From Rehmannia glutinosa (lineage: Eukaryota > Streptophyta > Magnoliopsida > Lamiales > Orobanchaceae): a stretch of DNA of 64,000 nt. Of the stretch, positions 44,670 through 54,470 are shown piece by piece (the stretch's first letter is position 1; each line of letters starts with the position of its first letter). The stretch lies in NCBI GenBank assembly GCA_016081115.2, contig CM071924.1:91836616-91900615 (forward strand), given 5' to 3'. The notes beneath the pieces were generated by a model, which saw nothing but the letters and a program-made list of their open reading frames with translations, had not been told where the DNA came from and searched no databases. A program made the position numbers and the translations under genes.

Positions 44670-45749
44670 TATAATTATTAGTCCAAGCGCTACGATAATC
44701 TAGATGGGGTGAATAGATTATACCGATTTTTTCGATTTGGCCCTCTTTTTTGAATGAAGAAATAAAAGCAATAATGTAAGTGCGGGAAAATAAATAACAC
44801 CCGATGATTTATAGAGCTTCACCCCACCTAGGGACTACGTGCTCTACCACCCCAGTATATCCAGTATGGATTTTGAAAAAGAAAAAGAATTTTATTAATA
44901 GTTACCAAACTATTACACCTTCACCTTTGAAGAGTACCACACTCTTCTTACCGCTTTGAAGATTACCACAATCTTCTTTCACCTATGAAGAGTACCACAC
45001 TCTTCAACACCTAAAATCACCCAAATGTGTTCTTACCACAAGAACACTAACAATGATGTATTGGTTTGGATGATTGTGAATTACAATCAAGATTACACTT
45101 TGTTTGAAAAATATTACAACTCAAGAGTGCAAGTGTAATCAAGAAGGAAGCCTAATACTCAAGATGTGCAAGTGTAAAACTAGACTTATAAATTACAACA
45201 AGAATATGAAAGTGAAGAACAAGAACTTGTATTTGAATTGCTTGTATAGTTGTATGTGTTGTGTGTTTGATCCTTCAAATCCTTCATTTATTTATAGGAG
45301 AGCCTTCAAGATTTGAACCAACATAGGCTCATCCATCTCCAATTTTCTTTACAAATTAAAAGAAGGATACAAGATACACAAATAATGTATAAAAATGATA
45401 AAATAATAAAAGTAAATCTTGTTGTCTCCCATTGGCTCAAAATCATATGATTTTGAGTGGGTCGACCGGTCGACCACCTGGTCGACCCTTCCCTGGAGTA
45501 TTTTTCGAAGAGAAATTCAAACATGAAGTGTCGTGCACCGGTCGACCCATTTCGAGAGGTTTCGGTCCGCCAAAAAATTTGACTTCGTCTTTCGGACTCG
45601 TTTTAACTTGATGGTATTCGATAATAGTTAAAAACACTTTAAATCATAAAAATCAAATTTTATATCGCCCATAGAAAAGATTTATTTTAAATAATCAAAA
45701 ATATGTTTAAGGTGAAATCATCAAAATCAAAACTAGTTTCATTCTAATA
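44670..45749 (-). mobile_element. 5' LTR of copia family alpha, copy 3
   Basis: Homologous to 33921-35248 and 1455-2889, about 1.08 kb. It holds CACCTAGGG.CTACGTGCTCTACCACC-like text, TATTTATAGGAGAGCCTTCA (TATA region, 45290), and a GGTCGACCGGTCGACC palindrome cluster (45458-45490). Its right end TTCTAATA abuts the module 3 head GTCCCAACTT. Confidence 0.75.
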
Positions 45750-46505
45750 GTCCCAACTTTTCTCTACTTGTTTATTGATGACACAAAGTATTAAAAAAGA
45801 CAAAACTTGTATGAGAACGTCTCGTGGGTATTGTTATCGAGACGAATCATATATATAACTAGAATTCAAATCCAAACTCAAACCCATAAAAATCCAGTAT
45901 GTATTTTGTGCTTTGTATGATCCATCACATGATAATCGTATCTCATAATAAGACTAGATCTCAAAAGAATTGCACAAGTTTAAAATAATATAATTAAGTG
46001 ATCATCGATAGTTTAAAAGATGTCATGTTACTAATATTGGTCGGGACTAGAAATTTTGTATAGTTCACTCAATTAAATTATCTGATTGGAACTGAGTTGA
46101 ACAACTCTGTACGATTCACTCAAATGTCTGGTTCACCTCTACGAACTCGAATTTTGCTGACACGAATTCATTAGGGCTTGTTAGGGAAAATGAAGTGGCT
46201 GGGCCAAGATCTAATAAGTGGAGCCATAAAACAATTTCGAACCTCTCAATTTTCATAGTATTGCCTTAAATGTGGTCGTTGGTGTGGTATTTATAGTCAC
46301 TGTTCAGAAGAAGTGGCTTTCTTCGTAGGCTTTCTAGCTGAGTTCGTAATAGGGTCAAAGTTCTTTTAAAAAGATGTGAATCTTCGCTTGCCAATTATCA
46401 ACCTTTTTTTTTTTGTTTTTTTGAGGAAATTATCAACCTTTTTAATATGAGTATGTATATGTCTTACGTTCAAGATTACGCATGATTATACACAAAAAAT
46501 TCTTT
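45750..46505. repeat. Module 3 head
   Basis: Parallels 52091-52600 and 5540-5798, including TAGAAATTTT.GTATAGTTCACTC and CATAGTATTGCCTTAAA. A diverged GAGACG-type MITE (about 45806-45960) interrupts it. No gene. Confidence 0.7.
45806..45960. mobile_element. Diverged MITE related to 5275-5435
   Basis: Left end TTGTATGAGAACGTCTCGTGG, trimmed here to TATGAGAACGTCTCGTGG, and right end GTATCTCATAATAAGA are eroded forms of the GAGACGGTCTCAT terminus; the interior CCAAACTCAAACCCATAAAA is the inverse of the 5340-5360 stretch. It sits in a different place from the module 1 copy. Confidence 0.55.
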
Positions 46506-47468
46506 GGGAAAATTGTAAAATTGGTCCTATAATTATAAGCAGTTTGCAATTTCGGTCCTATAACTATTGAGTTTGCAAAATTGGTCCTGTAAGTTTCAAT
46601 TTGTTGCAAAATTGGTCCATTGGGGATATTTCATATTTTCAAAATACCAAGAATACCCTTATGCACATAATTGGCTTATTTGACTAAGTGTTTTGCCTAA
46701 AATGGATCGTAGTCGGGTTTATTAAGAACTTTAAGTTATATTTATTATTTTATATAATTAACAATTGGTGAGAGAATTTTCTCCGAGAAAATGGATACGG
46801 GACGAGTGTCCAAGATGTGCACACTCTGAAGATATCGTCAAATTTTGACGATATATGCACAAGAACACTAGGACAATATAACATATTGGGATAATCAATA
46901 TGTTGAAAAAGAACTCGTAGGTCCGATAGGAAACCTTGAGACAATGCGGAAAACAAGAAAGATATCGTCGAGTATCATCCGCCCCCGCGAGTACCCACCA
47001 TGCCCGCCTAGAATTTTTAGTTTTAACATATATTTTAATATATATGTTGCATATATAATATATATTATAATATAATTTTTATGTATTTTTATATTATATT
47101 TAATATTTATAAATTTATAATAATAAATTTTGTAAATAATATTTTATAAATATATATATATTTTATTTTTTAAATTTAATTTAATTTAAAATGGGGTATA
47201 ACGGGTCGACCCGCCCCGCCTTGAGACCTGTGACGGTCGACCCGCCCCGCCGTTCTAGTCACGAGGTGGAGTGCAGGTCTTGGCCAACCCACCCGACTTT
47301 GTCCCATTGCCATCCCTATAAAATTGCTAACTTTAGAAAGATAAAGGACCAAAAATGTTATTTAACTACAAGGGCAAAATTGTCCAGGACTAAAACTGCA
47401 ACTTTTAAAGATAAAGGACTAAAATTGCAACTACCCCAAAGTTACAGGACTAAAATTGCAATTTACCC
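46506..47468. mobile_element. Mutator-like non-autonomous element, perfect 9-bp target duplication
   Basis: AAATTCTTT flanks the element exactly (46497-46505, 47469-47477). Modules 1 and 2 show the empty site ATTCTTTTTTGGCTTTATC. The ends GGGAAAATTGTAAAATTGG and the complement of TTGCAATTTACCC are imperfect terminal inverted repeats; internal copies of CAAAATTGGTCC follow. A palindrome around 46831-46855 (GATATCGTCAAA and its complement) is notable. A second element is nested at 46975-47322. No transposase. Confidence 0.85.
46975..47322. mobile_element. Nested TAGGGATGGCAATGGG-type MITE
   Basis: The right terminus (complement) is TAGGGATGGCAATGGGAC, the left has CCGCCCCCGCGAGTACCC. It carries GGTCGACCCGCCCCGCC repeats and an extreme AT-rich centre (47030-47190). 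The sister Mutator-like element at 51072 lacks it at this point. Confidence 0.55.
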
Positions 47469-48131
47469 AAATTCTTTTTTGGCTTTATCTTTATTTCACT
47501 TGATTATGATATATTTACTCAATTAGTTAGAAACATAGTTGATATTTTGGCATCTTTACACACCACGAGTCACCCTTTTCAATCTTAGTATCCTTTGTTT
47601 AAATCTTAAAAATAAAATTTAAACTATAAAATTGATAAAAGTATATTTAAAAACATTCATATTGAAGAGTATATATGATCACGTGAGTAGGGATGACAAT
47701 TTTGACCCGCGACACCATGTTTGGGTCGACTTGTCTTGTGACCCGTAGTAGGCGGCATGTATCGGTATTACATGTGCCTCGTCAAATATTTTTATTTTTT
47801 AAAATAAATTTGATTTATATTTTACAAATATAATATATATTATAATGTATAATTATTGTGTATTTAGTATTATATATAATTTTTATAAATAAAATACATT
47901 AATGAAATAAAATATAACGTGAAAAAATAAAGTGAAATAGACGTGTGAATCGCAAATCAAAGACATTTCTGGACCACGTGTACATTATTGAGAGTATCTC
48001 TTAGAATAGATACATACAAGCTTATTTAATTGCTCGAAAGCATTATTAAATTCATTATTACATGTCCAATAACACCACCACTACTTTATTCGTCGTGGTA
48101 AACAAATTTTATTTCTTCTTGAAATTATTTT

Positions 48132-48757
48132 TTAACCAATAGTAGGAGTACGAATCACCACGCCATAGTCGTTAACCCAAACCCAGACACGATCACACCT
48201 GAAGTCTAGAGGCACCGGAGTTCCATCTTTCACAACAATTGCATTCACATTCCGATTCTCTTTCTCTATCACCGTCACCGCTTCCTCTCCGTTTCTGCCC
48301 ACCAACTCCGGCCACGAATTCTTGCCTATACCAAAAACATATATATGATGAATATGTATTAAAAACAAATGCAATTGATCAAAATAATAATCATTACAAG
48401 AAAATTCTAATTTATCGACATAACTAATTTTATTACTAAATTTCTGATTATCCAGAGAATACCTACAAAACAAAAAAAAATATTATTTTTCTCAAATTAT
48501 ATCGACATATAACCGATAACTTTTCAATTTACCGCCGCCGCCGATATAAAATACTAATTACCTACATATTTTTATGTAGGTAAACTGATTTTAGTTGTAG
48601 CAAAGGCATTTTAACTTTACATTAACTACAATAATAATAATATAATTATAAAACATAAAAACAAATAGAAAACATTATTGGTCCCTCATAGTTGAGGAAA
48701 GCCAAGACAAAGAAGAAATAAAGAGGGAACTTGATTCTTGCCTGGACAATCTGCCAT
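48132..48757 (-). CDS. Potato type I serine protease inhibitor (intact, two exons)
   Basis: Join of exon 1 (48742-48757) and exon 2 (48132-48325) gives 69 residues starting MADCPGKNSWPELVG and ending in TPTIG plus a TAA stop. The intron (48326-48741) starts GC and ends AG; the phase-1 junction restores Gly6. Family hallmarks: SWPELVG, VIEKEN, NVNAIV, the reactive loop GTPVPLDFRCDRVWVW, and the terminal glycine. By alignment P1 is Leu45 and P1' Asp46, predicting inhibition of chymotrypsin- or subtilisin-like proteases. Cys4 and Cys49 are placed as in disulfide-bonded members. There is no signal peptide, so a cytosolic product is likely. Length is normal for the family, and TATA lies about 85 bp upstream. 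Members are often wound- or pathogen-induced; that is family knowledge, not seen here. Confidence 0.92.
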
Positions 48758-48960
48758 ATTAATTACTTCTGGTGCTGCTAATTATGTTACAACTTATAAG
48801 CAATTTATGAGGTTATATTGTTGTAAACGATGAATGCACATATATATAGAGAGTGAGGGACACATATATCGGCCGATTTTCTTGAATGCCGACGTGTATA
48901 TCACACTGTATCTATCTAAATGGCCTTGCTTGTCAATAGTCATTTTTGACATTGTTACGT
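48758..48960 (-). promoter_or_regulatory. Putative promoter of the PI-I gene
   Basis: A TATA-like CTATATATATG lies at about 48838-48848 on the minus strand. Further upstream are an ACGT core (CGACGTGT, about 48890-48897) and two TTGAC-type W-box cores (GTCAATAG near 48932 and TTTTTGACATT near 48945). These arrangements are also present in copy 2 (23160-23280) and, with changes, in copy 1. Transcription start is not determinable from sequence alone. Confidence 0.55.
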
Positions 48961-49078
48961 TTCCTTATTCTTCAAGAGGGGCCGACCCAAAACTTTGAGA
49001 TATATATGTACACAAAAACGTTGATACTAATTAATGAATTATATTTACTACGGATTTGACTTTTGGTCCGTCTAACTC

Positions 49079-49253
49079 GGGTAAGTAGATCTGCTATCCA
49101 CTTAGGTACCCACCCGATGGGTTATATCTTTGTTAGATCAACACATACACACACACTTCCACATGGGTATGGTTCATCCAATAGTATAGAATTTACTTGG
49201 GTATCTACCCAGAGTGGGTAGCTACCCAAGTGGGTAGCATCACTAATCTGTCG
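49079..49253. mobile_element. MITE upstream of the intact PI-I gene
   Basis: Flanked by ACTC on both sides (49075-49078, 49254-49257). Inverted repeats GCTATCCACTTAGGTACCCAC (about 49092) and its counterpart GTGGGTAGCTACCCAAGTGG (about 49215-49234) can pair. The homologous but shorter 23403-23556 is in module 2; module 1 has an empty site. Confidence 0.65.
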
Positions 49254-49974
49254 ACTCTATCCCCTAATCGGTGATATGACAATTTATTTATTTGATTATT
49301 TTTGGCTTGTGACGGAGTCGCACTTAAGAAACAAAACTAGGTGATTGGTTTTTGATGGGAGTAAAATTGTAAGTTTTCCTTTTTATATTCTTGTCATTTT
49401 TATAATTTTGCTTTTAATTAATTATTTAGCTCATAGAAAATATTATTGGGGCAAGGCAATAGAAAAGGCCCATAAGCTCATCTCATAACATCAAGACGTG
49501 ACTCGTGAGGCTGAACTCACAACACCATAACTAGAGACACAATTTAATATAATAGGTTTCATTGAAACCCAACTCATTGCACTAATTTCATGCGGGATGC
49601 GACCCACAATCTCATATATAAATAGTTACTTACTAATTATTATTTATTAAGTACAATTTACTATTGCATTTTCCTTATGCTCTGGATTATTCTTCTACAC
49701 ATTGGTGATTTAAGCATCCGAGAGGTTTCCCGAGGACAACCACAAAACCCTTTAACCTTATTTGCGTGTTGTAGGGTGGTTCCGTAACTGTGGATTGGAC
49801 TTTAGACCAAAATCAAACACCTTAGCTCAAAGACAAAAACGCATGTCAAACGGTCTGACAGACCAAAATCCATTAGGCGGGTCTCAAAACCGACCGGCGG
49901 CATTCTTGTAATATTAACAATGACCTTTTTGTAATATCTAATGACCGATATTAGCTTGATCCATCCGAAAAGTA

Positions 49975-50340
49975 TGAGCAAACCATCCGAAAAGTATTAG
50001 TACATAGTTCACTTTAAAATATTAGTTTTGTGATCTTTCGACGAGTGATAAATATCACGAGAATGTTGAAAAGTATTAAATTTTCATCTAAAAAGTATTA
50101 GTACATAGTTTAATTGAAAATATTTAATAATCACTCGAGAAAGTAGTAGTTCTTTCCAAAGTCAAAAGTATTAGCGTGCACCGTGAAACTTATTAGCGAG
50201 TTCTCTTGAAATATATTAGTTTTTTCCAGAAAGATTTTTAGTAATTCCTGAAAAAGTATTAGTTTTTCTAATAAAAGTATTAGTATTTAGTAGTTCCTTT
50301 GAAAAGTATTAGCATGTCCCCTAAAATGTATTAGACATTC
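49975..50340. repeat. Degenerate AAAGTATTAG array, module 3
   Basis: Third copy of the array, with GAAAAGTATTAGTACATAG and AAAAGTATTAG variants and TCCCCTAAAATG-like spacers. Confidence 0.75.
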
Positions 50341-51071
50341 CGTTGGATTGTTGGGGTTGAGCTAGGTTCAGGGGCGGATCCAAGGGGTTTTGTCCCGCTT
50401 TTTCTATGAAAAAAAATAAAAACAATTATATTTTCTAAAGGGGAAAAATAATTGAGCTAGGAGGAAAAAGTTTTGGGCTGGTTACCCCCTGACTAGGTTC
50501 GCAGATCGAGTCGACCCATTAGGTTGGATCCATCTAACTATTACACCATCTAACAGGTCAAGAACGAGTTACCTCAGAGTGAGCTGCCTTTTTAGCAGCA
50601 TAAGTGGTTATCAATTTATGTAAGTAATTGGTGGCATGAAGCCATGAAGGTGACAGTATGAATGTTTGATTTTGTTGTTCTTTCATTTTGTTAAATAATA
50701 ATAATTATTATTATTTTAATTATATTATATTTTACTTTATTTTTCTGGTATTTTTGTGAAGTTTGGTTTGGAAGGGAGAATATTTAGACCACAAACAATA
50801 ATAGGTGCTCATGTTTGAACAGATCGATGAGAATGTGGAAAATGGATTGTGGGTTAGATTGTCAGAGAGGTTTCATTTGAATAGTGGCTCATCGCGTGTA
50901 GATTTTGAATTTTAGTTTTTTTTTTTTTTTCTCGAGGCCAAACATCAATTGACAAAGACAGAGGCTTCAAGAATTCGAATATTATGACTATCATTTATCA
51001 ATGGCATCCTATTATTAATTAGTAATGTCAATCAAATGAAAATTGAGTAAGCCACTTGAATCAATTATTTT

Positions 51072-51600
51072 TGGGGAAATTGAAAAATTGGTCATATAAC
51101 TATAAGCGGTTTTGCAATTTCGGTCCTGTGACTATTGAGTTTGCAAAATTGGTCTGTAAGTTTGAAAGTTTTTGCAAAATTGGTCCTATATGTTTTATAC
51201 CTAAGCAATTTCGGTCCCAGGTAATTTTCAAGTTGTTGCAAAATTGGTCCCCCAGGGGTTATTTCATATTTTCAAAATACCAAGAATACCCTTATGCACA
51301 TAATTGGTATATTTGACTAAGTGCTTTGCCTAATATGGTATCGAGCTGGGTTTATTAAAAACTTAAAGTTATATTTATTATTTTATATAATTAACAATTG
51401 ATGAGGAGAATTTTGCCGAGAAAATGGATCGGACGAGTGTCCAAAATGTATACCCTACAGGAGATATCGTCAAATTTTGACGATGTATGCACAAGAACAC
51501 CATGACAGGATAACATATTGGGATAATCAATATGTTGAAAAAGAACTCGCAGGAGTCGATAGGAAAACCTTGAGACAATGCAGAAAACAAGCAACATGTA
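51072..51600. mobile_element. Truncated Mutator-like relative of 46506-47468
   Basis: Begins GGGGAAATTGAAAAATTGG and follows the left half of the 46506 element closely (GGTCCTATAA repeats, CAAGAATACCCTTATGCACATAATTGG, the GATATCGTCAAATTTTGACG palindrome) up to AGAAAACAAG. The right terminus is missing and AT-rich sequence follows. Confidence 0.7.
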
Positions 51601-52084
51601 GGTTCCCTAGTCAAGAGTAAAAACTAAAAGATAACATTTATGTATATATACAAGATAATGAAGTTTATATATATTACATTTGTATCAAAAGAATATATTA
51701 ATATTCATTAGTAAATATTTACAAAATACATAATTAAATCATTAACTTATTCAGAGTCTCTTTTGTATATCACGAAAACCATCTATAATTTAGTTTATCC
51801 TATTTGTTTTCGTTGTTTTCTTTTCAACATATATTATCAAATAATTATGAGAAACCCATCTTTTGATGAATAGAAAATATTATTTTAAGATGTTAATAAG
51901 ATAAAATAAGATCCACAAATCTCCAATTTAACTTACTAAATTTAATGGAATAATTTTTATCCACAAAAATATGAAGGGAGCCAAAATACTAAATAATAAG
52001 AATATGAGTACTAAAAGGACAAAAAGGAAAAAAGTTGGGGGGCCATGGCACCCCTAACCAACCATGTGGCTCGCCAATGCCTAG
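51601..52084. other. AT-rich sequence without recognised gene
   Basis: No coding region or clear element. The end (52030-52075, GGGGGGCCATGGCACCCCTAA) resembles the end of a decayed hAT-type repeat. Confidence 0.4.
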
Positions 52085-52614
52085 ATGTGTGTCCCAACTT
52101 ATCTCTACTTTTTTATTAATGACCCAAAGTATTAAAAAAATGCACAAGTTTTAAATAATATAAATAAGTGATCAGATTACGAATATTGGTCGGGACTAGA
52201 AATTTTTGTATAGTTCACTCGATTAAATGATCTGATCGGAATCGAATCGAACAACTCGTATGATTCACTCAAACTCGGGTCACCTCCACGAACTCGATTT
52301 TTGTTGTCACGAATCGTTAGGGCTTATTAAGGAAATGAAATGGTTGGATCGAGATCTAAGAAGAGAAGAGTTAGAAAACAATCTGAAACCTCTCAATTTT
52401 CATAGTATTGCCTTAAAAGTGGCTGTTGGTATTGTGTTTATAGTCGCGGTTCATATGATATGGCTTTCTTAGGTCAACGTGTTGCACATTTCATGTGGTG
52501 TTAAACGCGTGTAGGCTTTCCAGTTGAGTTCGTAATAGGATCAAAGTATAAAAAGATGTGAAATCTTCGCTTGCCAACTGCCAACTTTTTCAATATGAGT
52601 ATGTGTATGTCTTA
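52085..52614. repeat. Module 4 head, cut by a Tekay/Del LTR
   Basis: Matches 5535-5798 followed by 17080-17250: GTGTCCCAACTTATCTC, TAGTATTGCCTTAAAAGTGG (the empty site of the CACTA insertion), TTAAACGCGTGTAGGC and ATGAGTATGTGTATGTCTTA. The next bases in other modules (CATTCAAGATTAT) are displaced by the LTR at 52615. Confidence 0.8.
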
Positions 52615-53166
52615 TGTCACGCCCCAAAATGGAAGCAGTGACAAAATTTACCAAACTTATACCGGTTTAACTATCCTCCAACATACATCAATATAACACA
52701 TATATACGGGAACCACTAAGTCAGAGTATGGTTGCAGCGGAATCCAAAGAAATTAAATACAATACAATAATTGATTCTCAGGGTCCTACGCCCTGCTATT
52801 ACAACAAATAAGTCCAAGGTCTAAATCATCACAAATAAAATCCATCTTCTTAATAAAATCCATAATATAATAAAGAACTAGGCTACATCTTGGGATCCTT
52901 CGTCACCAAAGATCTGATACAATCCTTCGTCTTCTGGTTGATAAAAGAGGTGGAGTGAGAACAAAAATCCTCAGTGGGTGGGTGCCGGTGTACGAGTGTG
53001 GCTCATCTTTATGCACGGAAAATAGTTTCATGGAAATCAAAGCTTGATAATGCATATGACTTTGTTTCATTGTTTATAGAAAGATTTTCATTAACCATTA
53101 TGTTAGATTGGTCAGATTCAGTCAAGCATTATTATTGTCTTATTAATATTTACTTCCACTTTCAAT

Positions 53167-53475
53167 TGGATAAGGCCGTAGCCAATACCCCACTTCACTT
53201 GGATAGGGCCGTAGCCGTTATCCCACTTAATTTGGATAAGGTCGTAGCCAATATCCCACTTCACTTGGATATGGCCGTAGCCGGTATCCCACTTAATAGC
53301 CAATATCCCACTTCACTTGGATAGGGCCGTAGCCGGTATCCCACTTAATTTGGATAAGGCCGTAGCCAATATCCCACTTCACTTGGATAGAGCCGTAGCT
53401 GCTATCCAACTTAACTTGGATAAGGCCGTAGCCAATATCCCACTTCACTTGGATAGGGCCGTAGCCGTTGTCCCA
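53167..53475. repeat. 33-bp minisatellite in the Tekay LTR
   Basis: About ten head-to-tail units begin GGATARGGCCGTAGCC and continue with a variable dinucleotide, ATCCCACTT and CACTT or AATTT. Two unit types alternate, so the higher-order period is 66 bp. One unit is partly deleted near 53295. The following 53476-53640 is CACTT/TTTCACTTC low-complexity sequence. The open frame through it is a by-product of the period being divisible by three. Confidence 0.9.
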
Positions 53476-54470
53476 CTTTAAGTTTTCACTTTACTTTTCA
53501 CTTTCATTCTCATTTTCACTTCCACTTATCATTTCACTTCATATTTCACTTCAATTTTCACTTCACTTCACATTTCACTTCAAGTTTCACTTCACTTTAT
53601 TAATTTCACTTTTCGTTCACTTAAATTTTCACGTCAAAATTTCTCTTTCAAGTACTGTCTTGCTCGTTCAAAAATTTGATAAAATCAGTTAGCAAGTCCG
53701 GAGTGATATTGGTCACACAATATCCGATATTTATTTCAAAAGAAAACTCGCGGTCTAGTTATCGGGCGGATAATCTAGCCAGTTTTATTATTCGATTCGG
53801 TGCATTACGTTCAAGCTCGCTATTTTTATTAGATAAGTATGAAATACATATCTTAAAATATTTATAAGGTAACCGAGTTAGAAAATCTCAACTTCAAGGT
53901 CCTTAGCAAATTTTAAAAATAAAAATTATTTTTACTAAGGAGAACATTCTCTTACCGGGTTCTAAAATTCGATAAGTTTCAATTCCAAAAATTTCAATTT
54001 TTGACTTGATATTTTAAAATTAGGTAAATCTTAAACCGGGAAGGATTTTGAGGTGATTCTAATTTTAAAATATTTCTTTTGACAGTAATAAGTTATGGTT
54101 AAAACAGTTTTGAAAATTGTGAAAGTTAGGTACCTCATTTTCAAAAATTACAATTTTGGTCCAAAAGCGATTTTTTGTCGTTAATGGCCCGTTTCAAGTC
54201 GGATGGTTATGAAATTTGAACTAAATGTTTAAAATATCATATTAAATAAATCTGAAAGTTTTTGAGATATCTTGACTTCTCAGTTTGAAAATTACGATTT
54301 TGGTCCTTTAAATTTTATAATTTTACATTTTAATATCAAACTTGTTCCTTATTGTATTTTCTTGCCGGAAGGGGTCCCAATCTTTCAAGTCACTTCATAT
54401 ATGAAATTTACAGATTATTGGGTCCATCTTACATCAAAGTTGAAGTAAGTTAGCCGGATTGATCGTGTCT

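Larger units (their letters stand above)
47469..50990. repeat. Module 3, main part
   Basis: Equivalent to 17280-19930 and 21600-23758 plus 29791-30661 and 31528-33640. Contains the intact PI-I gene, its promoter, a MITE at 49079-49253 and the AAAGTATTAG array. 50350-50990 matches the segments flanking Cassandra and the DUF4283 insertion in module 2 and provides their empty sites. No second gene was found. Confidence 0.8.

Noticed and set aside
48239..48427. Plus-strand open frame of 62 residues
   Set aside because: It is antisense to exon 2 of the intact PI-I gene.
52974..53324. 116-residue open frame
   Set aside because: It is an artefact of a 33-bp tandem repeat (11 codons) in a non-coding LTR.
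53167..53475. CRISPR-like array
   Set aside because: The units are contiguous with no unique spacers, the genome is a plant's, and the repeat is a 33-bp minisatellite inside an LTR.
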